From: Rotaria sp. Silwood1
Taxonomy: Eukaryota; Rotifera; Eurotatoria; Philodinida; Philodinidae
Assembly: GCA_905250075.1 (NCBI GenBank)
Contig: CAJNOP010000055.1
Location: 748,417 to 812,416, forward strand
Direction: 5' to 3'
Length of the DNA: 64,000 nucleotides
In this document: positions 36,201 through 45,604 of the stretch, one piece after another
Position numbering within the stretch: position 1 is the stretch's first letter
Layout: every line of letters begins with the position of its first letter
Made by a program: the position numbers and the translations under genes
Notes under the pieces: model-generated
Told to the model about the DNA's origin: nothing
The model's input: only the letters and a program-made list of their open reading frames with translations
Databases searched by the model: none

Positions 36201-38865
36201 ATGATTTCGAATAAGGTTAAAAGTTAAGCGTTGCGCGATAGTGCAATGTCTCACTAGTTCTTACTATGCTTTTCCAAGTTATAAACAGGCACTTGACGGA
36301 TAGGGTTTTTGCATTTCGATTGAATGTCAAGTGTTCTTTCAGAATTATTTGTTAGCGTTTGATCGGAATCTACTTTTCCCGAATAGCAACGATCTGCCTG
36401 AGCTACGACAATGCCATGTAGTAAAATCATATGTTAGCTGAGCTCCAATGTAGAAAGACAAATCTGATTTCTAAAAATGCGCTCATTTTGGCCATACGTG
36501 AGACTTTTAGGAAGTTCTTTCCTTGAAAAGAAATAACTAAGAGAGAACATGCCGCCATTCTAAAAAAGTGACTTTGCAGAAAATGCTGTCTAACCGAAAA
36601 ATTGAGCATTAGAAAACTTCGTATACATGTACAATTAGTAAAGGCTTTCAAGAGCTACCTAGCAGTGAGTTCCATTTTAACAATTAAAGATTTGTTCGTA
36701 TGAAAAAGATAAATTAGTTAAAACAATGTGTGGGACTTCCTGTAGGTCCAGTTCATACAATCACACTATGAGTTCTATAAAAACATTCAGTTCTCTTGTT
36801 TTAAATTAAGGTCAATACAAGTTTGTAGAGAATTCAACGGTACATCTTTTTAAAAAATTCAAAAGTTTATGATTTGTCTGTGCTGAAATGTTTGCGAAAT
36901 AAGTAGTGTTGCTATCAGTTTGATTCCTCTCAACTATAAACAGTTCCCGGTTCAATTCAATTCGACTTATTTTCTTCAAAATGAAATTCGACTCGGTCGG
37001 CTCGACTACCCTCTAAATTCGTTCGAGTTGATTCTATTGGATTCATTTCGACTTTTTTATTTTCTTCAACATCTCCGATTACGGCGAAGGCACCTTGATT
37101 TTTACTGGCTTGACATAAGGCGATTTTGAACGGATATTGACAATGACTAATAGAAATTCCTGCTTTTTCAAGGAGCAATACATTATATCGCTCTTTAAAA
37201 AAAGAAGCACAGTATTTTACTTTTAGTGTTTCATAGTCACTTCAAAGTTCTGGTTGTCTTTGACTTTGAGCATGATAGGAAAGAGTTGTACGACATTAGA
37301 CACCAGCTGGAAAGAACGAACAACAAATAAAACTTCTTCTTGTCGTTGAAGCTTAGCAAAACTGGTATAATTGAATATCAATTGGTTCATGTTATTGTGT
37401 CACTCAGTAATAATATCATCGGTGATGCTAAACTATCCATTTGATAGCATAAGAAATCAAAGAGATTCAAAATAATTCACTGAGAGCAATCTGACAAAAA
37501 AGAAAAGGTGAAACAGCACAGCTAATGCCGATGTGAAAAAAGTGAGAATTCCTTAGGTGATCAGTTCTAGAGTCCGAGAGAAGATAATTAACGAGTTGTT
37601 TGATTTTATGTATTTCGAAATCGTCTGCTGTAAATACTGCCTGGGAGGGTGTTGAAATGTCGGGAAACACGAGATCGAAACAGTGCGAAAAGATGCCGTC
37701 ACAGGATGATGAAATCATGGACGTATAGATTTCACCAGAAGATAATGCAATGAAATTGCATGATGTAATGGAATGGGATGCGTCGATCATGGGGTGAACT
37801 TTGTCCACCCTGTGACATTTGGTAAGAGCCGAGTCCGACTTGGCCGATTAGGTTAAGTCGAATAGAACCGAACCGACTTACCGAAGACTCGGTTCAGTTT
37901 TAAACTCAAATTTGAAACGGTGACAACATGAACCGCAATGTTGTTGGATATAAATTGAATTACGGAAGTCAGACCATTTATTCGGTCTTTATGTACCATG
38001 TTACGAACGTGATAACAGGCACCACGGTTTCAACTGGTGTATAATAACCTAATGATCGGTCTCGCTTCCACGGTTGATTTATGCAAGTCAAAATCGCAGT
38101 TCTCGTACCATGGTATTTTTTCAGAAAAATATTTCGTTGGTAGCGATGGCAGCCAGTAAAACAAATCAAGATACAAGGCTTAATCCGCTGTCCATTTGTT
38201 TCCTCATTCTGTGTGTTTCATCTGTCAGGAAATAAAACATGTGCATTATGCATGGCATAGACATTAGCAAACAGATGATTCGCTCATATGTAGTCCGTTG
38301 TTAATGTTAGCAAAAAATGCAGGAGCCATAAATAGTATTCATATTCATAATCACAGGGTGACCATATGTGAGGCGTTCAAAACTAGCAAAATTCTGCAGA
38401 CCGGGCCGACACCTGCTCAGACTGACAGGTTGATCATATCAAGAGGTCATTCACTAGCACATATTTTCACTGCAACTTCGTTTTTTCATGTTCAAACAGT
38501 ACTGCTCTCTTCTAGTTCGTACGATTCGTTTTGATGACTTACTACCCATCTTTATCAATCGTCAAATCCAACATGCAGTAATGAAAGTTGATATCCAATC
38601 ATCTGAAGGATTCCTATGTGCATCAGGTAGTCTAATATTTGATTCAATCAACATTGCATTAGTTCTAATGGAATGGATTGATATTAAATGGAAAAAAGAT
38701 CAAGTTGAGCTTATTATGGACTTTTTCACGAAAAGAAAGTATGTAGCGGTAGCTACAAACAATTGTAAAATATTGAATAGCAACACAAGTAATTACACAA
38801 CATGGGGAACACCATATGATATATTTTGGATTAAATTAAGTTATTATCATCTTTGTGACATTTAA
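33230..38865 (+). CDS. FkbM-family methyltransferase, membrane-anchored
   Basis: Three exons, 33230-33608, 34932-35216 and 38516-38865, join in phase 1 at each junction and give 337 aa. The N-terminus has one membrane anchor (IYMIFGFSLTITIGVLIGYY), suggesting a type II Golgi/ER protein. The catalytic part starts with IARDKIWEENLVTKFL and the SAM-binding motif MIDIGANIGTYTMYS, with the acidic SVECYQPN after it. Exon 3 supplies TIRFDDLLP and VMKVDIQSSEG, both typical of FkbM. Such enzymes O-methylate small molecules or glycans; the substrate here is unknown. Intron 1 holds an inverted-repeat transposon-like element (33933-34864). Intron 2 is 3.3 kb, far above the local norm, and holds another candidate element and a tRNA-like repeat. 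No stop or frameshift is seen after splicing. Confidence 0.82.
33933..34864. mobile_element. Non-autonomous TIR transposon (TA target, ~165-bp TIRs)
   Basis: The left arm 33933-34096 and right arm 34700-34864 are inverted copies starting CTTAGGGCAATCCAAAAGTA. Both ends are flanked by TA (33931-33932 and 34865-34866), the target duplication of Tc1/mariner-type elements. The interior of about 600 bp has no recognisable transposase, so this is a MITE-like derivative. It sits in intron 1 of the FkbM gene. A decayed relative lies at 23.5-24.1 kb. Confidence 0.8.
35811..35865. repeat. Imperfect palindrome in FkbM intron 2
   Basis: ATCACCGAACACTC and GAGTGTGGTGAT are inverted copies around a spacer of about 30 bp. 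Weaker outer pairing (AAAACCGCGGTAT, AAACCTCGGTTT reading inverted) suggests a foldback of about 130 bp. Confidence 0.4.
35981..36055 (+). repeat. tRNA-like element (degenerate tRNA gene or SINE head)
   Basis: GGGATGTAGCTCACTGGTAG resembles the 5' end and A box of a tRNA, and TGTTCAAATCTC about 40 bases later resembles the B box at correct spacing. The anticodon arm and acceptor stem do not pair properly, so a functional tRNA is unlikely. It is probably a tRNA-derived SINE remnant in FkbM intron 2. Confidence 0.5.
36950..37905. mobile_element. Candidate inverted-repeat element in FkbM intron 2
   Basis: The left end (CGGTTCAATTCAATTCGACTTA region, 36958-36970) and the reverse complement of the right end (GGTTCTATTCGACTTA, about 37850-37880) share sequence, as do TTCGACTCGGTCGGCTC and GTCGGACTCGGCTC. 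The order of the shared blocks is partly shuffled. The interior has no recognisable transposase. It is a decayed non-autonomous element at best. Confidence 0.4.
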
Positions 38866-38950
38866 CTAAAAACAACTAATGCCAATGCTTGACTTGAAAC
38901 TGTCGACATTCGATTTTCCTCTAAGTTGCTCACAAGATCGTTCCACAAAA

Positions 38951-39016
38951 TGAGAGTGGGAGAGGGGAAAGGGTGAACGTGTGCATAGAAAAGGTTGATA
39001 CCTACACCCACACCCT
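38951..39016. repeat. TGTGGG-type palindrome between FkbM and cullin fragment
   Basis: GAGTGGGAGAGGGGAAAGGG, a spacer of about 22 bp, then ACCTACACCCACACCCTTG. It begins 85 bp after the FkbM stop, and its C arm joins the cullin fragment directly. Confidence 0.75.
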
Positions 39017-39510
39017 TGTGTGTCAATTCAATTTTATGATTCATTTTGATATAATTATCTTGAAAATGTTCATTAATTTCTTTACGAAATAATAATTTAC
39101 TTTTTAATAAACTACTGTCAACTTGAAGTGATAAATCAGATGGAATTTGTGTTTTATATTGTATTTCTTCAATAGTCCAATTTAATGCTTCATTAAATAT
39201 TAATAATACAATCTTTGAGCTTGGACAAATAATCCAATTCTTACTTTTAAAGTATATTCTTGTTTAGTAATAAATGTTTGTAAATCACCTTTTCAATATT
39301 GATGAAGCATAATTAATTTTCGATCAGTGTGACAATAAGTATAAAAATCTTTAAAACTATCAAATGGTGTCTTCAGCTAAACAAAACGTGTATTAATGAA
39401 ATAATGATGAATAATTATTACTTCAGCAGGTAAAATAACATTCACTGGAGCTGAGAAACGCCATGAGTTCGAACTCAACACAATTACAGAGAAGTTGATT
39501 AGAAATAATA
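39017..39510 (-). pseudogene. Cullin fragment, inactivated
   Basis: Minus-strand translation gives a piece of the cullin homology region: VIVLSSNSWRFSAP, then after a TAG FDSFKDFYTYCHTDRKLI, then after a TGA KGDLQTFITKQEYTLK, then after a frameshift the winged-helix part (IVLLIFNEALNWTIEEIQ, TQIPSDLSLQVDSSLLKSKL). The order and spacing match CUL1-like cullins, the scaffolds of SCF-type ubiquitin ligases. Two stops and one frameshift make it dead. Only about 160 codons remain. TGTGGG tracts bound it on both sides: at the 3' end the fragment reads straight into GGGTGTGGGTGTAGG, and 11 bp beyond the 5' end the + strand reads GGGTGTGGGTGTGGG. Confidence 0.8.
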
Positions 39511-39520
39511 TGAGAAAACT

Positions 39521-39860
39521 CGGGTGTGGGTGTGGGTGTGTGGGTGGTGGGTGTGTGAGTGTTGGTGTGGGTGTATGGGTGGGTGGTGGGTGTGGGTGTG
39601 TGGGTGTGGCTGTGGGTGTGAGTGTGGATGTGGCTGTGGGTGTTGGTATGGGTGTGGGTGTGGATGATGAGAAGCTATCTACACCCACTCCCACACCCCA
39701 CACCCACTCCCACTCCCACACCCACACCCACACCTACACCCACATCCACCCACCCACACCTCACCCACACCCACATCCACACCCGCACCCCCACCCCCAC
39801 ACCCACACTCCACACCCCACACCCACAGCCACCCACATCCATACCCACACCCACACCCTC
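39521..39860. repeat. Large TGTGGG head-to-head palindrome (340 bp)
   Basis: The G arm 39521-39666 consists of TGTGGG units with variants (TGTGGGTGG, TGTGGCTGTGGG). It is followed by about 14 bp (ATGAGAAGCTATCT) and the C arm 39681-39860 of CCCACA units with matching kinds of variants. It is the largest and purest copy in the window. The arms could form a long hairpin or, singly, G-quadruplexes. Confidence 0.92.
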
Positions 39861-40391
39861 TGTCGTTGTTTATCGCTGGCTGACACTCATCACCGTGCCT
39901 TTTTTCTGTGTTTTCGTTTTTAAAGCTCAGTTTAGCAGTTTCTCAATGATTTACACTCCCAGCGTTCATAACCTCGTATTCTGTCTAAGATATTCTTGAG
40001 CAGAATCTTTCGCGACCAACAGCAGCTTCAATTTTTCTGTGTACTTCTCTCTCTCAATCTTTTGTGTTCAAATCCAAATTTCCGAAAGAATTCAACAATG
40101 CGGCTGTTTGTCTGAAAATTGAGGATTTTAATCGGATAGTGATGGTACCAGCAGACGATATATCTTTACATTTATTTTCAGAGCCATATTTGTAGGGGAC
40201 AATGTTAAACTGAATCGTTCGATCATGGACAACAGCTCCGTCTATAATGTATGGAGTAGCTCAATCCTAAATTTTATTAATATATCCTTCAAGTACCTGA
40301 GTATGATTTTGGTGGTCCTTGACTCGCACTCAAAAAAGTTTGCCCTTGCTCAGCTTGACTTTGAATAAACAAGTTAAATTAATAAATATAC
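39861..40391. other. Spacer, no gene recognised
   Basis: About 530 bp between the large palindrome and the next inverted-repeat element. No conserved frame is seen. Confidence 0.45.
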
Positions 40392-41326
40392 AGGTTGGTT
40401 ACGTTGTTTTTGACAGTTTGTCTTAGTTTGCTGTATTTCTATTCAACCTCGGATGTTACTTATTTTTATATGGTTAGATAGATGATTGATTACTCGATCA
40501 AATCATACAGTTTTTACTTCATTTATGTTACATTCTGACCAAAAACGTAATAAGTTTCAAGAATCTGTGAAAGAAAACTTTTGCACGCTCATATTTCACT
40601 AACATGAAATTGTTTAAATGTCAAAATTATTTTAGATGGAAGAGATTCATCAAATTTATACATGCATAAAATATTAATTGTAATTGATTTGAACCGTAAG
40701 AGAAAATTGAATTTTACTGCTAAAATTTCGACTATTTTTGCACTTATAAAAAATCAAGTTTCTCATATTGTTTGCAATTATCGATTCGTAACAGAATGAC
40801 GTAAATCCGACTCAAATTATATGAATCGCTAAGAAAATCAACGCGCTGTCAAGACTTTTATTAATAGAAAAATTAAAAATTCTTAGACAAAGAAAATCTT
40901 TTCGAGAAAAAACAGATAAACTTCAGTACAAAAATTTCACGTACAAATTTTTCAGAAAATGAAGAATTTTACAATACAAGTAAGGAATAAGTTTCGTGAA
41001 AATATATAAGTAGATAGAGAAACAAATATTCTATTCATCAACATAAAATTAAACAGCCTTAGTACCCAAGTCGGTCATAATTATCGGAGATATTAATCGA
41101 GAAGTGAATTCAAAACTGCAAGGAAGAAAAATCTGGCTTCTTTTTTTTCATTGCTTTTGAAAACTTATTAAATTTTCGGTTAGAATGCAAAATAAATGAA
41201 ATAAAAGCTATCTGATCCGATAGAGTAATCAATGCTCTACCTAACTATATCGAAATAATGAACATACGAGGTTTGATAGAAATACAGCAAACTGAGCAAT
41301 TATGTCAAGAATAACGTAATCAGCCT
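40392..41326. mobile_element. Non-autonomous TIR element (~190-bp arms)
   Basis: The left end AGGTTGGTTACGTTGTTTTT and the reverse complement of the right end AGGCTGATTACGTTATTCTT start arms that remain alignable for roughly 190 bp, sharing AGTTTGCTGTATTTCTAT and TGATTACTC. Total length is about 935 bp, with no transposase frame inside. The target duplication is not clear. It is a different family from the 33.9-kb element. Confidence 0.75.
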
Positions 41327-41535
41327 TTTCATTGCATAAGAATTAAATATGCAGCATAAACACTTAAAGAAAAGATGTGTAAAAGATAACATTGAAAATC
41401 TGAAAAGAGAAAAGAAATTTCATTGTTGAATTCGATAAGAGTAAAAGAAAAAAACTGCTTTTTAGATTCATCTCCAACTACAATAAATAAACAAGAGAAA
41501 GACAAGTAACTTTTAAATAATGGTGTACCAAATAA

Positions 41536-41665
41536 GCAAAGTACGTTTTCACTTTTACAAAGTACTATCAAGGTACTGTGTTTTTTCAGCAAAGTACAAA
41601 ACACGGTCCTTTTTCAAAATCTTAAGTACCTTGGGTACTTTGCTTTTGCTTGAGGTACTTAACAT
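41536..41665. repeat. Cluster of AAGTAC/GTACTT palindromic motifs
   Basis: GCAAAGTAC, CAAAGTAC, AAGGTACTG, AAGTACCTTGGGTACTTTGC and GAGGTACTT recur within 130 bp in both orientations. It resembles a degenerate minisatellite or foldback. No gene is associated directly. Confidence 0.55.
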
Positions 41666-42000
41666 TAAAAACACTGTATCAGATGAAAAAAAAAAAAATC
41701 TCACCAATCATCAATATTCCCATGTCGCCATCATCAAAAATAGACTGCCAAGTCACCTGCGGCATCTATACTCAAACAAACTCACAATCATTTTTTGATA
41801 TAATATATAGTAATTCAAAAAAAAATAGTCAAGAATATTGAAGCCTATATACCAATTCTTTGTTTAATCTGAATTATGCACAGAGCTAATTTTGACTAGG
41901 CAAAATTATATCGAATATTTTCAAAAGAAAAATTTTTATTATTGGTTCAATTTTGCCTGATACATATACATATATACAAAAAAAAGAAATTAACACAAAG

Positions 42001-42150
42001 ATTATTCTTCAAAGAACATTCTTCAAAGGATGTCCTGCAAAGGACATTCTGTCCTAGGAACATTTTTCAAAGGACAAAAAGCTGAGGACAATTCATCACG
42101 AGAACGAAAAACCAGGGACATTTCGTAAAAGGCATTTTTTCAAGGACCTT
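42001..42150. repeat. CAAAGGACATT minisatellite upstream of F-box gene
   Basis: Degenerate units of TTCAAAGGACA / TTCAAAGAACATT / CAAAGGACATTC occur 170-320 bp before the F-box ATG, in the likely promoter or leader. Some neighbours are inverted (GGATGTCC, GGACATT). Confidence 0.6.
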
Positions 42151-42320
42151 CTCGACAGTTACCGACGCACGCACTGCTCTTCTTTTTCTGCCGACGCACA
42201 GAACAGAGACGAAAGACAAATGATGAATCGACTCAACAATGACTCATATGTTGTGCAATTACTTGTAGATAAACGACGCCGTAAATATTTCTTGTTAGAC
42301 ATCGAGAAAAAAAGTGACAT

Positions 42321-43898
42321 ATGCCGTCGTCGACCTTCGAAACATTACCCGATGAAATTTTAATGCTTATTCTACGATATTCTGGCAACATTTATACTAT
42401 ATTTCGAACATTTTCTGGCTTAAATCAACGTCTGAATAATATTCTTGTCGATAGACGTTTGCATCTATTCACTGATTTCTTATCGATGAATGTCAGTAAT
42501 GCGAATGCCGATTACTATTACAATTCTATATTGTTCCACGACATGTCTCAACATTTATCATCTCTGACAACAACAGAAAATGACAAACAACTTCGTCAAT
42601 GTCTTCAATCGTTAGTTGTTTTTCACATTAATGAAAGGTATAAGCAAATGGAACATGAGTTTCAATCACGTATAAGGCAATTTCAATCTATACGTACGCA
42701 TCTCACTCATGAGGAGATTGATAATCTGGACAAGGAACTGAAGACAAAGTTCAACAATTTACGCCACTATCCCTATCCGATCAAGTATATCAAACAAATT
42801 GAATTCCTTGCTCTTAACAAAGGCGCTCGTCTCGAATGTGATAATAACGGTGAATTTCTTGAATTCAATTTTAATAGAGCAGTGAATGAATTGTTACTTG
42901 TGAATATCAAGACTGGTCTATATCCCACGCGAAGATTTCTCAATCCTCTCGTTCAAATGTTCAAAGCACTCATTATTTCGAATCCGAATCTTCTACAAGA
43001 CAAAGACCAAGTTCACGATAGTGGTAGTGGTGTACACTACTTCCTTCTTTTTTCGATCTATCGATTACAATACTTTTATTCTCATAGTTCATCTGACTCT
43101 ATCAATATTCAAGGGTATCAAGCTGCAGTAGATTTGCTTCTCTTTATCATAACATGTCTGAAACATGTATTCAATGAGAAGTGTTGGGAGCTGAATAGTT
43201 TTTTGGATACGTCAATGATGATTACTTCAACGGATCTCGACTCTGATCACAAAATAATCATTCAAACGAGTCAAATGGAAATATTGAAAATTATACTTGA
43301 TGAATATAGTCGAAAAGAGACAGCACTGTGGAATGAACGTTTTAGTGATGCATTTCGATTAATTCTCCAGAATTTAATTAAAAATGATCGAATCGATGAG
43401 ATTTTAGTCATGTATCGTCACAATGAGCTCGTACGCAATTTCTTTCAAAAGCCATGGAATGGTCGAAAAAATCTCGATATGATGACTGGAAATAGGCTGG
43501 GAAGACAACTATTTCGTGTGCTCTTGGATGAGAATCCACTAGGACCGTGGTTCACATGTACAGATATGTTATTTATTCTATTACAAAAGAGAGAATGCAA
43601 GTATGTGAAAAAATTATTGAAATTAATACCATCACTCATCGATCGATGCGACGAGGATGGCAACACTCTATTACTTTTCGTTTGTCTCAAGGTCGGTGGT
43701 TGTCGACATTGTCTCGTGAAATTTTTAATCGAGATGGGATGTAATTTACAAGCAAGAAATGTCAATGGTGAAAATTTTATCGATGTATTACAATTGCGAA
43801 GGAATAAGAAACTATTCAAAAAATTAATCGAACAAGAAGCTATCCAAATTGATCATGTTTCCGGAGAGATAACCGTTAAGTCGACTAACCCATCCTAG
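42321..43898 (+). CDS. F-box-like protein with C-terminal ankyrin-like repeats
   Basis: A single-exon gene of 525 aa. Residues about 5-50 form an F-box-like motif (FETLPDEILMLILRYSG, then a hydrophobic helix and LNNILVDRR), which would recruit a protein to a cullin-1/Skp1 ubiquitin ligase. The middle is a long helical region with a charged segment (residues about 105-150). Residues about 440-515 look like two ankyrin-type repeats (DEDGNTLLLFVCLKVGG, LVKFLIEMGCNLQARN, NGENFIDVL). I know of large expansions of such proteins in bdelloids from memory, but assign no name. An acceptor-like TTCTTGTTAG ends 22 bases before the ATG. The frame is intact and codon use is like the neighbours. A TGTGGG palindrome starts 79 bp after the stop. 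Confidence 0.8.
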   Translation: MPSSTFETLPDEILMLILRYSGNIYTIFRTFSGLNQRLNNILVDRRLHLFTDFLSMNVSNANADYYYNSILFHDMSQHLSSLTTTENDKQLRQCLQSLVVFHINERYKQMEHEFQSRIRQFQSIRTHLTHEEIDNLDKELKTKFNNLRHYPYPIKYIKQIEFLALNKGARLECDNNGEFLEFNFNRAVNELLLVNIKTGLYPTRRFLNPLVQMFKALIISNPNLLQDKDQVHDSGSGVHYFLLFSIYRLQYFYSHSSSDSINIQGYQAAVDLLLFIITCLKHVFNEKCWELNSFLDTSMMITSTDLDSDHKIIIQTSQMEILKIILDEYSRKETALWNERFSDAFRLILQNLIKNDRIDEILVMYRHNELVRNFFQKPWNGRKNLDMMTGNRLGRQLFRVLLDENPLGPWFTCTDMLFILLQKRECKYVKKLLKLIPSLIDRCDEDGNTLLLFVCLKVGGCRHCLVKFLIEMGCNLQARNVNGENFIDVLQLRRNKKLFKKLIEQEAIQIDHVSGEITVKSTNPS

Positions 43899-43977
43899 CG
43901 ACACTTCTCATTGATCGCGTTACGGATGAAACTTTGAGTATCGTTGAACTCAGAACTATTGGTTAGTAATTATCCAT

Positions 43978-44077
43978 GGGTGTGGGGTGTGGGTGGGTGT
44001 GGGTTAAGAGCTAACTTACTCTTTCATACCAACACCCACCCCACACCCGACACCCACAACCACAGCACCCACACCCT
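43978..44077. repeat. TGTGGG palindrome downstream of F-box gene
   Basis: GGGTGTGGGGTGTGGGTGGG (43978-44004), a 26-bp spacer, then CCAACACCCACCCCACACCC to CCCACACCCT (44031-44077). The polarity is G arm then C arm. Confidence 0.88.
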
Positions 44078-45160
44078 ACGTACAAATCATTATTCTTGCA
44101 GCCGATGAAAGTAATAATGGCTGTAGCGATCAGAAAAAGAAATGGGAAAGTCAACTATTTGAATTCTTCCACAGACACAAATATTAAATTGATATCTTTT
44201 TTTCTATCAATGAATACTCTAGTGCAATAGAATTATTGTTGAAAGGATGCTATAGTCGTATCACTTATTATGCACTATTACTACTTTGATAAGCATTTTT
44301 TTGTTTCTCTCATTCTAAATAAGAAGAAATGACGAAAGATTACAGGTTCTAAATAGTACAATCCTTGATATTCACAGAAAGTGTCTATGAGTATGGATCG
44401 ATGACATTTTTCGAAAAGCTATTGTGAGATGAGGACATAAAGAAAACAATGTATTTTTCTTGCAACTAGATTACAGCACAAAAATAGTTTGAAGCACATG
44501 GCAGAAGTTCGAATTATTTTCCATTAGTTTAAGTTCTGTTGAAGTATAGGTATATGAGTATAGGTGAAAAGAAAGTCCAAATCTCTGTTTACAACCTTAG
44601 CCACACAGCTCGCTGGAAGTCTGTCTCTGGTTATCGGTTGTTATTTACTCGTCATTCATTTTCTTTTTTATGACATTTTGATTAATTTACTATTACCATT
44701 ATTATGAATCAAACGGTCGATCTGACTGAGACTTAAAACGGTAGTACACATCTTTTGTATCTATAACAGATCTCAATGCACTGTTATGTAGCGCGACAAA
44801 CTACTAAATGTTGATAACGAGAAAATCTCAACATTTATAAAAATTTGTGTTTTAGAAGAATTTAAATATAATCGTCATTATAGTGAAAATAAGAAAGTTC
44901 TGGTTTCGGTCAATTTACTATAAGAATAACTTTTAATTAGCATTAGTTACGAATGAATTTTAACATTTCCCACATTAGTATCAAGAGGAAGTAATAAAAC
45001 GAACGGTATCTTATGAAAAACTCGTCTGTGAACTATTACAATCTCCCTCTTAACTTTCAGCTTTAATGTACATTCTTTTAAAAAAAAGTCCGAGCAATCG
45101 AATTTAACAACTAGTAAGAGCAAGACACGATCGCCTGATGGACATATAAGAAAGGAAACG
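44078..45160. other. Segment between two TGTGGG palindromes
   Basis: About 1.1 kb of AT-rich DNA. I find no gene or RNA I can support. Confidence 0.45.
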
Positions 45161-45215
45161 AGGGTGTGGGCATGCTTTCAGTTTTCCTCTTAACTCGTAC
45201 CCACCCCCACACCCT
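45161..45215. repeat. Short TGTGGG palindrome
   Basis: AGGGTGTGGG and CCCACCCCCACACCCT surround a spacer of about 28 bp. Minus-strand frames on the right (45216-45573) are open and could be exon remnants, but no family is recognisable. Confidence 0.75.
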
Positions 45216-45604
45216 CTCAAGGTCAACTCCGGAGAACTTGCATCATACGACCATACGAATCTCAAATACTGACTCTTATTAGCAACATATTTTACCATGA
45301 CATTCTCATCATGATGGCAAAACAATCACGTCAACAAAGCTTTCTCTCTCTGTATGGTAGCTTGATCGTAATGTAAATTGCTGCAATGCATAGTTGCATG
45401 AAATAAATTGCACACATTTTCTTTTTGTCCATTAACAAATGCATGCCGACGAATTTCTTTTTTGAAGTAGTTACATTATAATTTGTTTTGGATATTTCTT
45501 CGACACACTGTCGTAATAGCTGTGACAGAAAAGGAAAAACAGCAGCAGTAGTATACCAACTAGTAATTCTCAAACTTTGAAATTGAGTATTATTCTCAAT
45601 AGAA

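Noticed and set aside
39377-39999. Long ORFs rich in Pro-Thr-His or Gly-Val in both strands
   Set aside because: They are translations of the TGTGGG/CCCACA palindrome. Only the last part of the minus frame (39377-39510) is real, as cullin remnant.
43445-43819. Minus-strand 124-aa ORF inside the F-box gene
   Set aside because: Antisense shadow of the intact 525-codon frame.
4749-45215. CRISPR-like array from regularly recurring short repeats
   Set aside because: The repeats are palindromic telomere-type words at irregular kilobase spacing in an animal genome.
29174-45215. Athena/Penelope-type retroelement attached to the TGTGGG tracts
   Set aside because: I looked for reverse-transcriptase frames beside the tracts, since such elements occur at bdelloid telomeres as I recall, and saw none in this window.
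45104-45573. Minus-strand ORFs beside the 45.16-kb palindrome as a gene
   Set aside because: They look somewhat protein-like but I find no family, start or splice chain. Noted only as possible exon remnants.
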